The position numbers were made by a program, and so were the translations under genes. A DNA stretch of 64,000 nt, from NCBI GenBank assembly GCA_032433765.1, contig JAVIAB010000160.1, forward strand, positions 39,677,917 to 39,741,916. Direction: 5' to 3'. The notes beneath the pieces were generated by a model. The model did not search any database. It saw nothing but the letters and a program-made list of their open reading frames with translations, and was not told the DNA's origin. Numbering within the stretch: position 1 is the first letter of the stretch; every line of letters starts with the position of its first letter. Source of the stretch: Megaustenia siamemsis. Its lineage: Eukaryota > Mollusca > Gastropoda > Stylommatophora > Ariophantidae. Of this stretch, positions 22,251 to 33,324 are shown one piece after another.

Positions 22251-22576
22251 ATAAAACCCATTAGGTTTCGGATCAATATCAGAAAAAAATAGAGAATAAG
22301 TAGAATATCAGGGGAAATGACTCATGAGACCTTTCTTGAGGAATGAAAGGAGAGTCACATTAAACAGCACAACAGAGGCTCCTTTGCTGAGTTGCAACTG
22401 CCACGGAGAAACACTTTTGACTGACTGAATAATCGTGACCATAAAAATGCAAAACAGTACACAATTTTAGATGAGCGGTTCTCAAACATTTTGGCAGGAC
22501 ACCACTGTTACTGTTTAAAACATTTACCACTTTCATGGTTCCATTATATTTATCTTATCCTCTTTACATTTGTGTA

Positions 22577-22740
22577 GGCGTCCGTGGCTTAGAGGTGGTG
22601 AACTTGGTTGTATAACACCAAGCTTCGGGGAACGAGTCTCAATCAGAGCAGTTTTTAAAGAAATCGCTACTCGTGGGATTACCATCCTCACGTCCGCGCC
22701 TACCGACAGAAGTCAATGGCAAACCACAGACGTATAACGC
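22577..22740 (+). mobile_element. SINE4 candidate with tRNA-like head
   Basis: GCGTCCGTGGCTTAGAGGTG (A-box-like), a stem-like ACTTGGTTG...CACCAAG and a weak B box GGAACGAGTCTC. Only one copy in the window, so the 3' limit is a guess. Confidence 0.4.
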
Positions 22741-22867
22741 CTAGACATTGACACAGCCACAAAATATTGGGGTAATAGCAACGTTCTGTGAAGGAAATGT
22801 TTCTTTACTACTTGATATGTGTGCTTCTATGAACAGCGTTCCCGTTACATTAATGTTGTTCCCCAAT

Positions 22868-23105
22868 GAGTCATTGGAAGTCTCGCGAGCTATGTGATTA
22901 ACGAACTGGACAACAAGGACAATAGGTCGGGTTCCATCCTGGTCGACGGCTTCTAGGTTCATCCAGCCTTAGATGGGTAGTTGATTTTTTTCTGAGAATG
23001 AAAGACGGAACTAGCGTAGTACCGACCACTTTACCCAAAGAATACTGAGTCAAAGGCAAATACAAAAAATATTATACTGACACCATATTCACAAAACTAT
23101 GGGGT
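22868..23105 (+). mobile_element. SINE1, old diverged copy
   Basis: Recognisable in order: GCGAGCTATGTGATTAACGA, GGGTTCCATCC, TTCATCCAGCCTTAGATGGG, GTACCGACCACTTTACCC and CTGACACCATATTC. Many substitutions against other copies. Confidence 0.8.
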
Positions 23106-23180
23106 CCTTCCTTCCTTCCTGCCTTCCTTACTTCCTTCCTTCCTTACTTACTTCCTTCCTGCCTCCCTACCTTTCCTTCC
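23105..23180. repeat. CTTC microsatellite
   Basis: Imperfect CTTC/CTTA tetramer tract following the old SINE1. Confidence 0.9.
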
Positions 23181-24240
23181 TATCAGTGCACCATTGGTTC
23201 CATCATACCATACTCGGCCAAGCCCTGGTTTAGTCACATTTATTTTATCCCCACTATATCCTTATTTCTATCAGCTCATATTTACGACGCTGTCCTAATA
23301 GTTCCACTAAATTGCTCATCTTATTCTCACTGTATATTTGCCTCCTAATCTCACCCGCAGCCATCCCGCTATTTCCACACACTAATTCTTCGTTTCCGTG
23401 CACATTGTTTCGTACACATGATTTGTTTATAATAGGTTTTTTACGGCACACTTTCGCAATGTGAGTTGACCGGCGATATTATGGAGAATAAACATCGTTT
23501 TGTAACAATTTGGGAAATATTGATGTGTGCGTTCTTAATAAAATATGTTGCTTAAAGCGGTGCTTCGAGCTTTAATACCTACTATTGGGAGAGTAGGGAA
23601 AGGGAATGAGAAGGAGTTTGGAAGGGTGGAGGAAAATAAGGAGAAAATAAGCGAGAGATAGAGGGGGGCATGAGAGGGGAAGAAACAGAAAGAGAGGGAG
23701 AAACAAAGGACAAACAAAGGGAGAGTAGTGAGAACAGATGAAGGAATACTACATGATATGTGATACTTGTAGTTATAGTTAGTCCAAGGCCTCGGTATCA
23801 CTGTAAATGAATTAAAACCCATAATTGCTCAACCGCCCGTGCCAGTGGAAACATCCGAATTAACATCTCATCTTATTGAAGGTTCCAAACAATGAAAGGC
23901 AGATGCAGTCCCCATCATAGCGGCCACAGCACAAGCCAAAAAACATAAGGGGCAACCACACCGAAAGTGAACGCAGCTAAACTGTCCTTCATCATACGAT
24001 ATCATCATTCATCGTAAGCAATCGAAATATCGAAACACGATCCGGATGAAAAACACAGCTCACGGTGTGCACAGAGCACTACCGGACATGGAATATGAGG
24101 AAACTGCAACAAGGAACACTTTTCAAACAGAGCCCTAACGGTTTCTGTCGCCTATCCGCCATATTAACTGGAAGTGCTTTAAAAGTGTTTAAAAAATATG
24201 ACCCATTAAATATCACATGTAATATTATGTAAATTTGGAT
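23181..24240. other. no gene; purine-rich stretch at 23580-23730
   Basis: GAGAGGG-rich low complexity at 23580-23730; otherwise nothing recognised. Confidence 0.55.
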
Positions 24241-24254
24241 TCGACATGATTATA

Positions 24255-24385
24255 CAGGTATTGGAGTCATCAGTCGCTGGACACTGCCCGACTTGCTGTG
24301 GAGGCGATCTGAACACCTATGGGCGTGTTCGGAGTGCACTGATGACGACCCTGAAGTAAATCAATCATCACCATCATCATCATCA
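24255..24385 (+). mobile_element. RNase H LINE (LINE-H) 3'-terminal fragment
   Basis: GGAGTCATCAGTCGCTGGAC, GAACACCTATGGGCGTGTTC and GGAGTGCACTGATGACG match the end of the 15290 copy, followed by an ATC-rich tail. It is joined head-on to a minus-strand LINE-A piece. Confidence 0.8.
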
Positions 24386-24705
24386 TGTGTCATACTGATT
24401 GGAGTAGGTGATCATGTCCTTCTACAATCTTCTATCTACAGTGCATCGTATCAGTTCTGTTGTTGACTGTTTTTTCATGCCATGACAACAAGCTATCTAG
24501 TATTTTCTCTCTTTGTCGTCCACGGTCTCTCTTTCCTTTTATTTTGCCTGTTGTAACCAACTATTCTGAATTTCCTCTTCTCATGATGTGCCCGAAAAAT
24601 GTTGATTGTTTCTTTCTGATGTATTTTTAGGAGCTGCCTTTTTGTATTGGCCTCTTTCCACATTGGTCTTTTTAGCTGTTCAGGAAATTTCCAACATTCT
24701 AAGTA
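24386..24705 (-). mobile_element. LINE-A 3' fragment
   Basis: Minus strand: GTGTCATACTGATTGGAGTA region, CGTATCAGTTCTGTTGTTGA, FRAHHEKRKF, and the EANTKRQLLK segment. Several indels. Confidence 0.85.
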
Positions 24706-24714
24706 ACTCAGTAA

Positions 24715-25330
24715 CAATAACAAATATGCAGCATTATATTTTTTTTAAAAAGTGTTCAGTACATGTTTTTGCACCTTCATGTCATTCGGTGACACTGTGT
24801 TGGCGTTATGTAGCACGGCTGTATGTTTCCTTACCAAAGTAGCACTTTAGTTCTAACCTCGAAAATGTTGCATTATTTATAGATGAAGGTGTCATGAGCT
24901 GGGGGTACATTCCACTCATTCTTAAAACTGATATTTTCCTAAAGTGGTTTCAATCTATAACACCACACACAAAATGTAATATTTCTAGCTTGGTTAATAT
25001 TTATGTCTCTATGATAGTTTAGTCAAATAAAGCTCTTATAAACAAAATATTTTAAAAAAACATTATAAACAATATATTTTTTTAAAATTAGCAAATCTAG
25101 GAGTTTCAGGTGGCGTAATATTTAGTTTTTTAATCACAAAAGTTTTTTTTTTTAATGTAATTTATTTACATGTTAAGATACAGCTTCTTCTAACCGCTAT
25201 AAATGTAGAATATAATAATCATGACTGGTTATCTGCAGGAAAGACGCAAATGAGTAAATTAACTAAAGTATTGATGACAAAAAAACTGTGCTAATTGTCT
25301 CTAGTTGAAAACGTTGTTGCTTAGTCTATC
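24715..25330. repeat. unclassified interspersed repeat, copy 1
   Basis: Shares blocks in the same order with 31960-33150: CACGGCTGTxTGTTTCC, GGCACTTTAGTT, TTTATAGATGA, GTGGTTTCAAT and, further on, GGAAAGxCxCAAATGAG-like and CTGTGCTAATTxCT-like stretches. Both copies follow a minus-strand LINE-A piece. No coding frame; could be a non-autonomous element or an old LINE untranslated region. Confidence 0.6.
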
Positions 25331-25790
25331 TGTTATATATTTTACTGTAAAAAAAAAAAAAAAATAAATGGGGTGCTAGTCAAATGGGGAGCCGGTGAAA
25401 ATATCACAAATAAAAATAAGGTCAGACTAGTATTTGCGATTCAAATTTAGAGAATCTACTAGAGCAAAAACAAAACTAATTATATTTGCGTGTTGCGTAT
25501 TTTTCGTATTTTACAAAAATCTGAATGCTAAAGATCAGCACGTAAGTAAACATTGAGACTGTCGCAATTTCGAACAACTTGCCTGGGGTTTACTCTCAGA
25601 ATATTTTGGTCTAAGCTAAGAAAGAATCCAATAATTTCTTAAACGACGCAAACAAGAGGATATGCACACAGTATTATGTTAATGGAATCATCACAGCACT
25701 CCTGACACGCCCAAAGGTGATCCAATATTCTCAAATTCTTCAACAGCGCGCAGTGACTGTGTCATTTCGATGCTGGTTAACGATAGTTTT
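25331..25790. other. no recognised feature; A-run at 25350
   Basis: AT-rich, with a poly(A) stretch near 25350-25365. No supported gene. Confidence 0.55.
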
Positions 25791-25796
25791 CATTCG

Positions 25797-26020
25797 TTCA
25801 GAATGATAACACACATAGTAATGATAACACACATAGTAATGATAACACACATAGTAATGATAACACACATAATAATGATAACACACATAGTAATGATAAC
25901 ACACATAGTAATGATAACACACATAGTAATGATAACACACATAGTAATGATAACACACATAGTAATGATAACACGCATAGTAATGATAACACACATAGTA
26001 ATGATAACACGCATAGTAAT
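25797..26020. repeat. 18-bp minisatellite
   Basis: About 12 copies of GATAACACACATAGTAAT. Short frames across it on both strands are repeat products. Confidence 0.97.
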
Positions 26021-26448
26021 GCAGTTCTACTTCTATGACATTGATAACACACATAGTAATACAGTGCTTCTACTTCTATGACATTGATAACACACATAGT
26101 AATACAGTGCTTCTACTTCTATGACATTGATAACACACATAGTAATACAGTTCCACTACTTCTATGACATTGATAACACACATAGTAATACAGTGCTTCT
26201 ACTTCTATGACATTGATAACACACATAGTAATACAGTGCTTCTACTTCTATGACATTGATAACACACATAGTAATACAGTGCTTCTACTTCTATGACATT
26301 GATAACACACATAGTAATACAGTGCTTCTACTTCTATTACATTGATAACACACATAGTAATACAGTTCCACTACTTCTACGACATTGATAACACACATAG
26401 TAATACAGTTCTACTTCTGTGACCATGGTAACACACATAGTAATGCAG
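26020..26448. repeat. ~43-bp minisatellite containing the 18-bp unit
   Basis: Unit is GATAACACACATAGTAAT followed by ACAGTGCTTCTACTTCTATG and ACATT, about nine copies. The last copies change to the CTGTGACCATGGTAACACAC form that dominates the array right of the Tigger element, which shows they were once one array. Confidence 0.95.
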
Positions 26449-26450
26449 TA

Positions 26451-28851
26451 CTACTTTCAAAAACTGGTCCCATAGGACAGGTGGTCCTGCCTCACAGGTT
26501 TCACCTAATAAATAGAGCGATAAAAAAAATTTTATCCTAAGCACTATGAAAACTAACCTGCAAATCAGCGTAATCCATGAGTAGAACATAGTGCACATGT
26601 CGGTCTACAATAGCCACTGGTTGGACACTTTTCATAAAACACGATAGTTAAACACACAAAAATAAAACACACATACACAGATTCCACTTATACTGTACAT
26701 GTATCACTTTTGACTTGAAAAAAAATCCAATATGGTAGTCTGTCGTTTGACAGATGAAATTAACGATAAGTTCAATTTTTCTCTCAAGTCCATGATAACG
26801 TCTAGTATGTCAGATCTCCCGTTTGTTATTGAATAGGTGCGCAGAAGCTCCACAGCATTATGTGCATCTGCGATAGTGTATGTTTTCTCAATGTCAGTAG
26901 AATCTTGTTCGTTGTCTGATTCACTATTCACATCCTCAGCAGCTAAAATTGCAGTGGCAGGAAGATCCCAGTTTGTTTCTATTGTGTTGCAAGTTTGGAG
27001 CCCTGAATCAATCATGGAGATGTCTGTCAATTGGTATCCAAACAATTCTTTTGAAAGGTTATCCAAAGCAGTAGAAATTGCAGTAGAAACAATTTGCACG
27101 TCGGTCTTTGATGCAGATTCCATGTGCGTCAGAGAATATGCGTGTGTTTCAGCTGGACAATGAAAACCTGCTTTACAGAAACACTTAAGGATGGTTGAGT
27201 TGTCCACTTCTTTCCATGCTGCAGCAATCCAGTAGACTACGTCCAGTAAATTGACCTGTTTCACGAGTTCGGTTCCGGAAGCATCCTTGTTTGATTCCAT
27301 GACTGTGATAAGATGTAGAAGCTGTTTTTGTCTAAACTTTAATTTAAATGTCTGAATGACACCCTGGTCTAGGGGTTGAACTAATGCAGTTGTGTTGGGT
27401 GGCAGAAACTGCAGCTTAACATTCTGTAGTTCGATCTTGGGATGACAGGTAGCGTTGTCAACAAATAAAATAATGTGGCGCTTTTTTTTCTGCATCTTAC
27501 GGTCAAAACTTTTCAGCCAATCTTCAAATATAGCTGCAGTCATCCATGCCTTTTTGTTGTTTCTGTAAATCACTGGCAGTGTGTTTATGTTGATGTTTTT
27601 AAAAATCCTAGGGTTAGCTGCTTTCCCAATCACTAAAGCCGGTTCTCGTTCCCCCAACATGTTAGTGCATAGCATCACTGTTATTCGCTCTTTGCTTTTT
27701 TTACCCCCAGCGCATTTTTCTCCTTTGACAAAAAATGTTTTGTCCGTAGTCGCTTTGAAAATTAACCCGGTTTCATCTAAATTAAAAATGTCTTGAGCAG
27801 CGTAACCATAGCATATCTCGGATAATTTAGAAGTCCAGTCAGCCGCAGCACTCATATCTGAATCACCGACTTCGCCACATTGCTTACCAAACACAAGATT
27901 GTGTCTTTTAATGAAGGCCTCTAACCAGCCGTTCGATGCTTTAAAGACTGAGTTTTCCAATTCTTTTGCAAACTGTAAAGCTCGTTCTTTGATCATCGGC
28001 CCAGATAACGGAATTTTTCGTGCAAGTGCTGATTGACACCATTTCCAACAAAGTGTATTTATGTCTTCATTTCCCGTTTTCCTGCTATTCCTTCTTTTCA
28101 TACTTGGTGCATTATTTTCAAAGTCATTCATATACTCGGCTTTTCTCTTTAACGTACGTAAAATCTGTGTCTTTCCCACTCCAAACTGTTCTGCCAATAA
28201 TCGCGAACTTTTTCCTTGCTGATTTTGTCGAATCACTGATATTCGTTCTTCCAGCGTTAATGCTTTTGGTTTTACACTTTTGACACTGGCCATTTCCTAT
28301 ATTGTGTGTAACACTTTTAAAATCCACAAAAATAATTCACTGAGATACTGTACATGTACGTGAATACACTCTAAGCGGGCAATGACTAATTCTTTAGTTA
28401 ATTCCTGTAATTTATACGGGCCACGCAATGGTCTACTCTGGTCTAGACGGAACCGCGAAGTGATGTCACTTCACGAATCATAGATCTGCGTCTGCCGTGT
28501 TTCTCACACCAGTATTGACTGATAAACGTAACACGTCCCACTGTAATCTGGGACTCACTAAATACGGGAAAACTTCGACACCTGTAGACACCTGTGTCGA
28601 TCGTTTATGGCTCCCAGCGAGACGGAGGAGGACTGGCTGGTCAGTGTATCGTTATCTCGGTCTATTACCCGCGTGTCGTAAACGGGATAAATAACATTGG
28701 CGGCGGTTAATTAGCCTGGTCTCTGGTCGCGTCATACGGTGAGCGCCGTAATCAGTGTTAGCATATAGTAAAAAACTCGGGGAAATTGTAGACCCGGTCC
28801 TATAACCAGGGAAACGCTTTAAACAGGTGGTCCTAAGACCAGGTTCGACTG
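26451..28851 (-). mobile_element. Tigger/pogo DNA transposon inserted in a minisatellite
   Basis: One intact transposase gene (26704-28293, minus) lies between related ends. The outer right end reads CAGTCGAACCTGGTC on the minus strand and is followed by TA (28852-28853). The left end carries a diverged CAAAAACTGGTC...ATAGGAC version, so its exact start (26443-26460) is uncertain. Flanking DNA is the same 40-43 bp repeat on both sides. The 5' untranslated region has a perfect inverted repeat GAAGTGA/TCACTTC at 28457-28472. Confidence 0.85.
26704..28293 (-). CDS. Tigger/pogo-type transposase, intact, 529 aa
   Basis: Catalyses cut-and-paste movement of its element at TA targets in the nucleus. 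Residues 10-60 form a CENP-B/Psq helix-turn-helix (LTLEERISVIRQNQQGKSSR). Residues about 80-145 are the second Tc5-type DNA-binding domain (ending NGWLEAFIKRHNLVFG). The DDE_1 core spans about 165-385 with Asp173 (NLDETG), Asp279 (LFVDNATCHP) and Asp309 (VQPLDQGVIQTFK). The last two are 29 residues apart, the DD29D spacing known in the Tigger group. The C-terminus has QTTILDFF (518-525), a textbook PCNA-interacting box, as known for pogo transposase. The ATG has a favourable G at +4. No stop or shift, so it may be young or still active, or domesticated. No intron. Confidence 0.95.
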   Translation of the reverse strand: MASVKSVKPKALTLEERISVIRQNQQGKSSRLLAEQFGVGKTQILRTLKRKAEYMNDFENNAPSMKRRNSRKTGNEDINTLCWKWCQSALARKIPLSGPMIKERALQFAKELENSVFKASNGWLEAFIKRHNLVFGKQCGEVGDSDMSAAADWTSKLSEICYGYAAQDIFNLDETGLIFKATTDKTFFVKGEKCAGGKKSKERITVMLCTNMLGEREPALVIGKAANPRIFKNININTLPVIYRNNKKAWMTAAIFEDWLKSFDRKMQKKKRHIILFVDNATCHPKIELQNVKLQFLPPNTTALVQPLDQGVIQTFKLKFRQKQLLHLITVMESNKDASGTELVKQVNLLDVVYWIAAAWKEVDNSTILKCFCKAGFHCPAETHAYSLTHMESASKTDVQIVSTAISTALDNLSKELFGYQLTDISMIDSGLQTCNTIETNWDLPATAILAAEDVNSESDNEQDSTDIEKTYTIADAHNAVELLRTYSITNGRSDILDVIMDLREKLNLSLISSVKRQTTILDFFSSQK

Positions 28852-28853
28852 TA

Positions 28854-29428
28854 GTACAGTTCTACATCTGCGACCATGGTAACACACATAGTAATACAGT
28901 TCTACTTCTGCGACCATGGTAACGCACATAGTAATACAGTCCTACTTCTGCGACCATGGTAACACACATAGTAATGCAGTACTACTTCTGCGACCATGGT
29001 AACACACATAGTAATGCAGTTCTACTTCTGCGACCATGGTAACACACAAAGTAATACAGTTCTACTTCTGCGACCATGGTAACACACATAGTAATACAGT
29101 TCTACTTCTGCGACCATGGTAACACACAAAGTAATACAGTTCTACTTCTGCGACCATGGTAACACACATAGTAATACAGTTCTACTTCTGCGACCATGGT
29201 AACACACATAGTAATGCAGTGCTACTTCTGCGACCATGGTAACACACCTAGTAATACAGTTCTACTTCTGCGACCATGGCAACACACATAGTAATGCAGT
29301 ACTACTTCTGCGACCATGGTAACACACATAGTAATGCAGTACTACTTCTGCGACCATGGTAACACACCTAGTAATACAGTTCTACTTCTGCGACCATGGT
29401 AACACACAAAGTAATACAGTTCTACTTC
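28854..29428. repeat. 40-bp minisatellite, right half of the split array
   Basis: About 14 copies of a 40-bp unit with CTACTTCTGCGACCATGGTA and ACACACATAGTAATACAGTT. The unit is a diverged sister of the 26020-26448 unit. Confidence 0.97.
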
Positions 29429-29429
29429 T

Positions 29430-29715
29430 CGACCATTCGGCAATGAATCTGCAATGATTCTTCATTAATACTACAAAGATACTGCAATGAATCTGCAATG
29501 ATACTGCAATGAATCTGCAATGATACTGCAGTGATACTGCAATGATACTGCAATGATACTGCAATAAATCTGCAATGATACTGCAATGATACTGCAATGA
29601 ATCTGCAATGATACTACAATTATACTGCAGTGATACTGCAATGATACTGCAATGAATCTAAAATGATTCTGCAATGAATCTACAATGATACTGCAATGAT
29701 ACTGCAACGGTAGTA
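29430..29715. repeat. 10-11 bp minisatellite
   Basis: Alternating TGCAATGATAC and TGCAATGAATC motifs, about 25 copies. Minus-strand open frames (SLQYHC) are repeat products. Confidence 0.95.
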
Positions 29716-30055
29716 CAATGCAATACGCTAGTTCGCCCAGTTTGAGAACCTGCACTATCTATTTATGTTAGTAACAGGCATAAACCCATATAGAAAACCA
29801 TATAATTTATACAATGCTATTGGGAAATGATTCTTTTGTAATAGGACGGGTGATGTACAATTGAGGGAGAAGGATTTAGAGCCGTAAGTTCACAACCAGA
29901 CCGGACAACAATAGGTTGTCATATTACAGACGATAAGTGACAAACATTATTTTGTGGGCCGCTATATACTTTGAAGAGCTGTTTGATTTCTGAAGCTGAA
30001 TCTGCGTTTTCAAAACACTTTTTTTTTAAAGTCGAAATGTTAGTTTTATGATCTA
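29716..30055. other. no recognised feature
   Basis: Short spacer between two arrays without recognisable content. Confidence 0.55.
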
Positions 30056-30059
30056 GAAA

Positions 30060-30870
30060 TGACCTGAGCTCCATATTCATAACAACAAAGTAACCTGCAA
30101 CAGGGGCTGGTAACAAGTAACTCCCTTTTATCCTAACCCGCAATATGTAAGGTAACCTGCAGCACCCTTTTATAACCAGCAATATGTAAGGTAACATGCA
30201 AGGTAACCTGTAACTTCCTTTTATGACAACCAAACAACCCGCAATATGTAAGTTAACATGCAACATGCAAGGGAACCTACAACTCCTTATATAACAAGCA
30301 AGTTACACGCAATATGTAAAGTAATATGCAACATGTAAGATAACCTGTAAATTCCCTTATATAACAAGCAAGTAATCCGCAATATATAAAGTAACATGCA
30401 ACATGCAAGGTAACTTGTAACTCCCTTTTATGACAACCAAACAACCCGCAATATGTAAGTTAACAAGCAACATGCAAGGTAACCTACAACTCCCTTATAT
30501 AACAAGCAAGTTACACGCAATATGTAAAGTAATATGCAACATGTAAGATAACCTGTAAATTCCCCTATACAACAAGCAAGTAATCCGCAATATATAAAGT
30601 AACATGCAACATGTAAGGTAACCTGCAACTCCCTTATATAACAAGCAAGTAATCCGCAATATATAAAGTAACATGCACCATGTAAGGTAACCTGCAACTC
30701 CCTTATATAACAAGCAAGTAATCCGCAATATATAAAGTAACATGCACCATGTAAGGTAACCTACAACTCCCTTATATAACAAGTAAGTAATCCGCAATAT
30801 GTAAAGTAACATGCACCATGTAAGGTAACCTGCAAATCCCTCGACCATATCGAAGTAGTTTGCGAGCACA
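30060..30870. repeat. ~69-bp minisatellite
   Basis: Units contain AAGTAACATGCAACATGTAAG, GTAACCTGCAACTCCCTTAT and AACAAGCAAGTAATCCGCAA. About 11 copies, more diverged to the left. Minus-strand frames (ACYFIYCGLLACYI) are repeat products. Confidence 0.95.
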
Positions 30871-30944
30871 TTTTTGTTAAAAAAATCAAGTAACCTGTTA
30901 TTTGAAATACACTACATCTTAAAGGGAAGTGGTTAAAAGAACAA

Positions 30945-30985
30945 TCAATACAACAACAACAACAACAATAACAACAACAACAGTC
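30945..30985. repeat. CAA microsatellite
   Basis: Run of CAA triplets with one ATA interruption. Confidence 0.9.
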
Positions 30986-31019
30986 ACCAGATTATTTTAT
31001 ACATGCCTTCTTTCTCTTA

Positions 31020-31276
31020 GGGTGCCGCGATAGCTCAGTGGTTAGTGAACTGGACTACAAAGAACAAGAGGTAGGGTTCGATCCCAACAAACGGCTTCGG
31101 GTTCACCCAGCCTTAAATGGGTACCGGATTTTTTTTTTTTTTCTGGGAAAGTAAAGCGGCACGGGCGTAATACCGACCGCATTACCCCAAAAATCATGTG
31201 CCGAAGGTCTATAAAAGTTATGGTCACTAACACCATATTCTCTATACGCCACTTGGCGTGACGGGGGTACTTTACT
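31020..31276 (+). mobile_element. SINE1 copy
   Basis: Full-length: CCGCGATAGCTCAGTGGTTA, GGGTTCGATCCC, shared body block, CACTTGGCGTGACGGGGGTA and ACTTTACTAC. Flanks do not show a clear duplication. Confidence 0.92.
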
Positions 31277-31384
31277 ACGCTCCGAGGCAAGAACAGATGG
31301 ATAAAAGAAGAACAATACAGTTACAACGTTGCCAGGTGTGTGCTTAAATTGACATTTACCAATGACCATCAGGTATGTCCGTCG

Positions 31385-31945
31385 AGTATCATCATCATTA
31401 TGTGCCGTACCGTTTGGCGTAGGCGATCATGTCCTTCCACAATTTTCTATTCACAGGGGATCGTATGAATTCTGGTGTTGACAGTTTTCCATGCAATAAT
31501 ACCAAACTATCTAGTATCTTCTCTCTTTGTCTTCCGCGACCTCTCTTTCCTTGTATTTTGCCAGTTGTAACCAAATAGTCAAACTTTCCTCTTCTCATGA
31601 TGTGCCAGAAAAATGTTGATTTTCTTTCTAATGTTTATAGGAGCTCCATTTTTGTGTTGGCCTCTTTGAGAATGTCCTCATTGTTCCTTTTTTAGCTGTC
31701 CAGGGAAGTTTCAATATTCTTCTAAGAAATTCCATCCCTGTGGTTTTTAATCGTCTTTTCATTTGTTTGTCTACTGTCCATGATTCGCGTCCATAGATGA
31801 GAATTGGTTCTATATAGCACAGATAAACTCTCTTTCTCATTTCGTGGCATATAGCTTTACAATTTGTAACGATATGTTTGAAATATCCCATTATATCTGT
31901 AGCCACCAACGCGTATAATTTTTGTATTGTGTGGTTCACATCGGC
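31385..31945 (-). mobile_element. LINE-A 3' fragment
   Basis: Minus frames: SIEPILIYGRESWTVDKQMK-like (IEPILIYGRESWTVDKQ), RRLKTTGMEFLRRILKLPW, MRRGKFDYLVTTGKIQGKRG and RGRQREKILDSLV. Several frameshifts. About 560 bp of the 3' end. Confidence 0.9.
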
Positions 31946-32144
31946 GGAAGTAATTACACAAAATTCACAGCTCCCTGCTGTAAACTAATTTATAATCCTT
32001 GCATCAGGGCTGAAAGGTTTCTTCAATTTTGATTAAAAAGTTTAATCAAGGTTAAATGTGTCAAGCACGGCTGTTTGTTTCCATCTGAAAGTGGCACTTT
32101 AGTTACAAATCTTGGAACATTTGAATCGTTTATAGATGATATTC

Positions 32145-32405
32145 GGGGAATTGGTTGGTTTCGAGGTAAGACCCCGGCTTCCAGAGGGAGAGTTTGTGGG
32201 TTCAAATCCTGGCTGCACCAGTTGGGATTTTTATTTATGGTTTATCTCTGCGGCAACCACCCCTGGTCTCAGCAGCGAGGCTCGGCTTGAAACGTCAATA
32301 ACTCATCGACGGAAAAAATATGAGTACCTCCGAAGAGGGACCCCTGTGCACACGGCTGCCAGGGAAAAACGGATTAACACGCAAAATTCAGTTCCTAGTC
32401 TCTAG
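32145..32405 (+). mobile_element. SINE3 copy 2
   Basis: GGGGAATTGGTTGGTTTCGA head with B box GGGTTCAAATCCTGG, better preserved than at 12697. Body and end (GCAAAATTCAGTTCC...TCTCTAG) match copy 1. Confidence 0.75.
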
Positions 32406-32589
32406 GGACATCGTCATAGGTAAAAGCTGGCGAACGCAAAACAAAACATGATGTTCTGCGCTTAGAACATTGCCCTCTTTCTTAAAATGTATATTTTATG
32501 GGGGTGGTTTCAATTCAGTTTGTGACACCGCAGACAAATCGTTCATCTTTTTTTTTTTTTTTGGTGCTTTAGTCATTATTTATGTTTGA

Positions 32590-32905
32590 ATAATCATTAT
32601 CATCAAGTACCGGGCTTGCTGGCGAAGGTGATCATGTCTCTCCACAACTTTCCATCTCGGCAGCTATTTATCATTTCTGTTGTTGACCTTCTGCCAAGCC
32701 ATTCTCTTCAGCTGTCTGTTATTTTTTTTCTTTGCTTCCCTTTACCTCTTCGTCCCTCAATTTTTTTCCAGCTGTTACAATATATTCCAGTTGTTCTCTT
32801 CTCATTACATGGCAAAAAAAAAAAATGATGATTGTTTCTTCCTAATATTAAATTATTAAATTAGCTCTCTTTTTGCTTTGACCTCTCTCAGAACATCTTC
32901 TGAAT
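32590..32905 (-). mobile_element. LINE-B 3' fragment, unexpanded
   Basis: Minus-strand end of LINE-B: ATCAAGTACCGGGC tail, CTCCACAACTTTCCATCTCG, then CCAGCTGTT at 32768 and CCAGTTGTT at 32787. These two near-identical 9-mers are 19 bp apart, exactly the unit of the array at 39785-41165 in another copy. Confidence 0.88.
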
Positions 32906-33324
32906 AATACTTTAGACTATTTAAACTATTAACTATCGTAACAAACAGATTGGCCAATCTGATAGTTTCGGGGAATACATTATTAAGTTTGTAACCGCAA
33001 GCATTATTTATTTAAAATTATAAACACTACAGTTTATTCTAATGAGAGTAGCGTATGTATGTTATTTTTATGGAAAGGCACAAACGAGGAAATGAACAAA
33101 AGTATCAGCAACAAATTAATGTGCCTAATTTCTGTTTGATATTGAAAAGGAAAGACGGCCTCTTTTCAGGTAACGAGTGGCCGAGAGAATAACAGAACTG
33201 AACCATTTGTTAGTCGAGTAGTTCGCTGGCCAATGACAGAAGGGTCTTTTTTTTCAGTTTCCAAATTTGTTGAATGATTTTTGTTTTTTAGGACCTGCAC
33301 AGCTTTGGGTTCTCTGAAAATGGG

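Larger units (their letters stand above)
31955..33150. repeat. unclassified interspersed repeat, copy 2, with nested SINE3 and LINE-B insertions
   Basis: Colinear with 24715-25330 but interrupted by SINE3 (32145-32405) and a LINE-B piece (32590-32905). The nesting dates the repeat as older than both. Confidence 0.55.

Noticed and set aside
22577..22650. tRNA-Leu-like gene
   Set aside because: Stems do not close and the B box is degenerate; kept only as a weak SINE candidate.
25797..26020. CRISPR-like direct repeats
   Set aside because: Units are contiguous without variable spacers, and the genome is animal. The same holds for all other arrays here.
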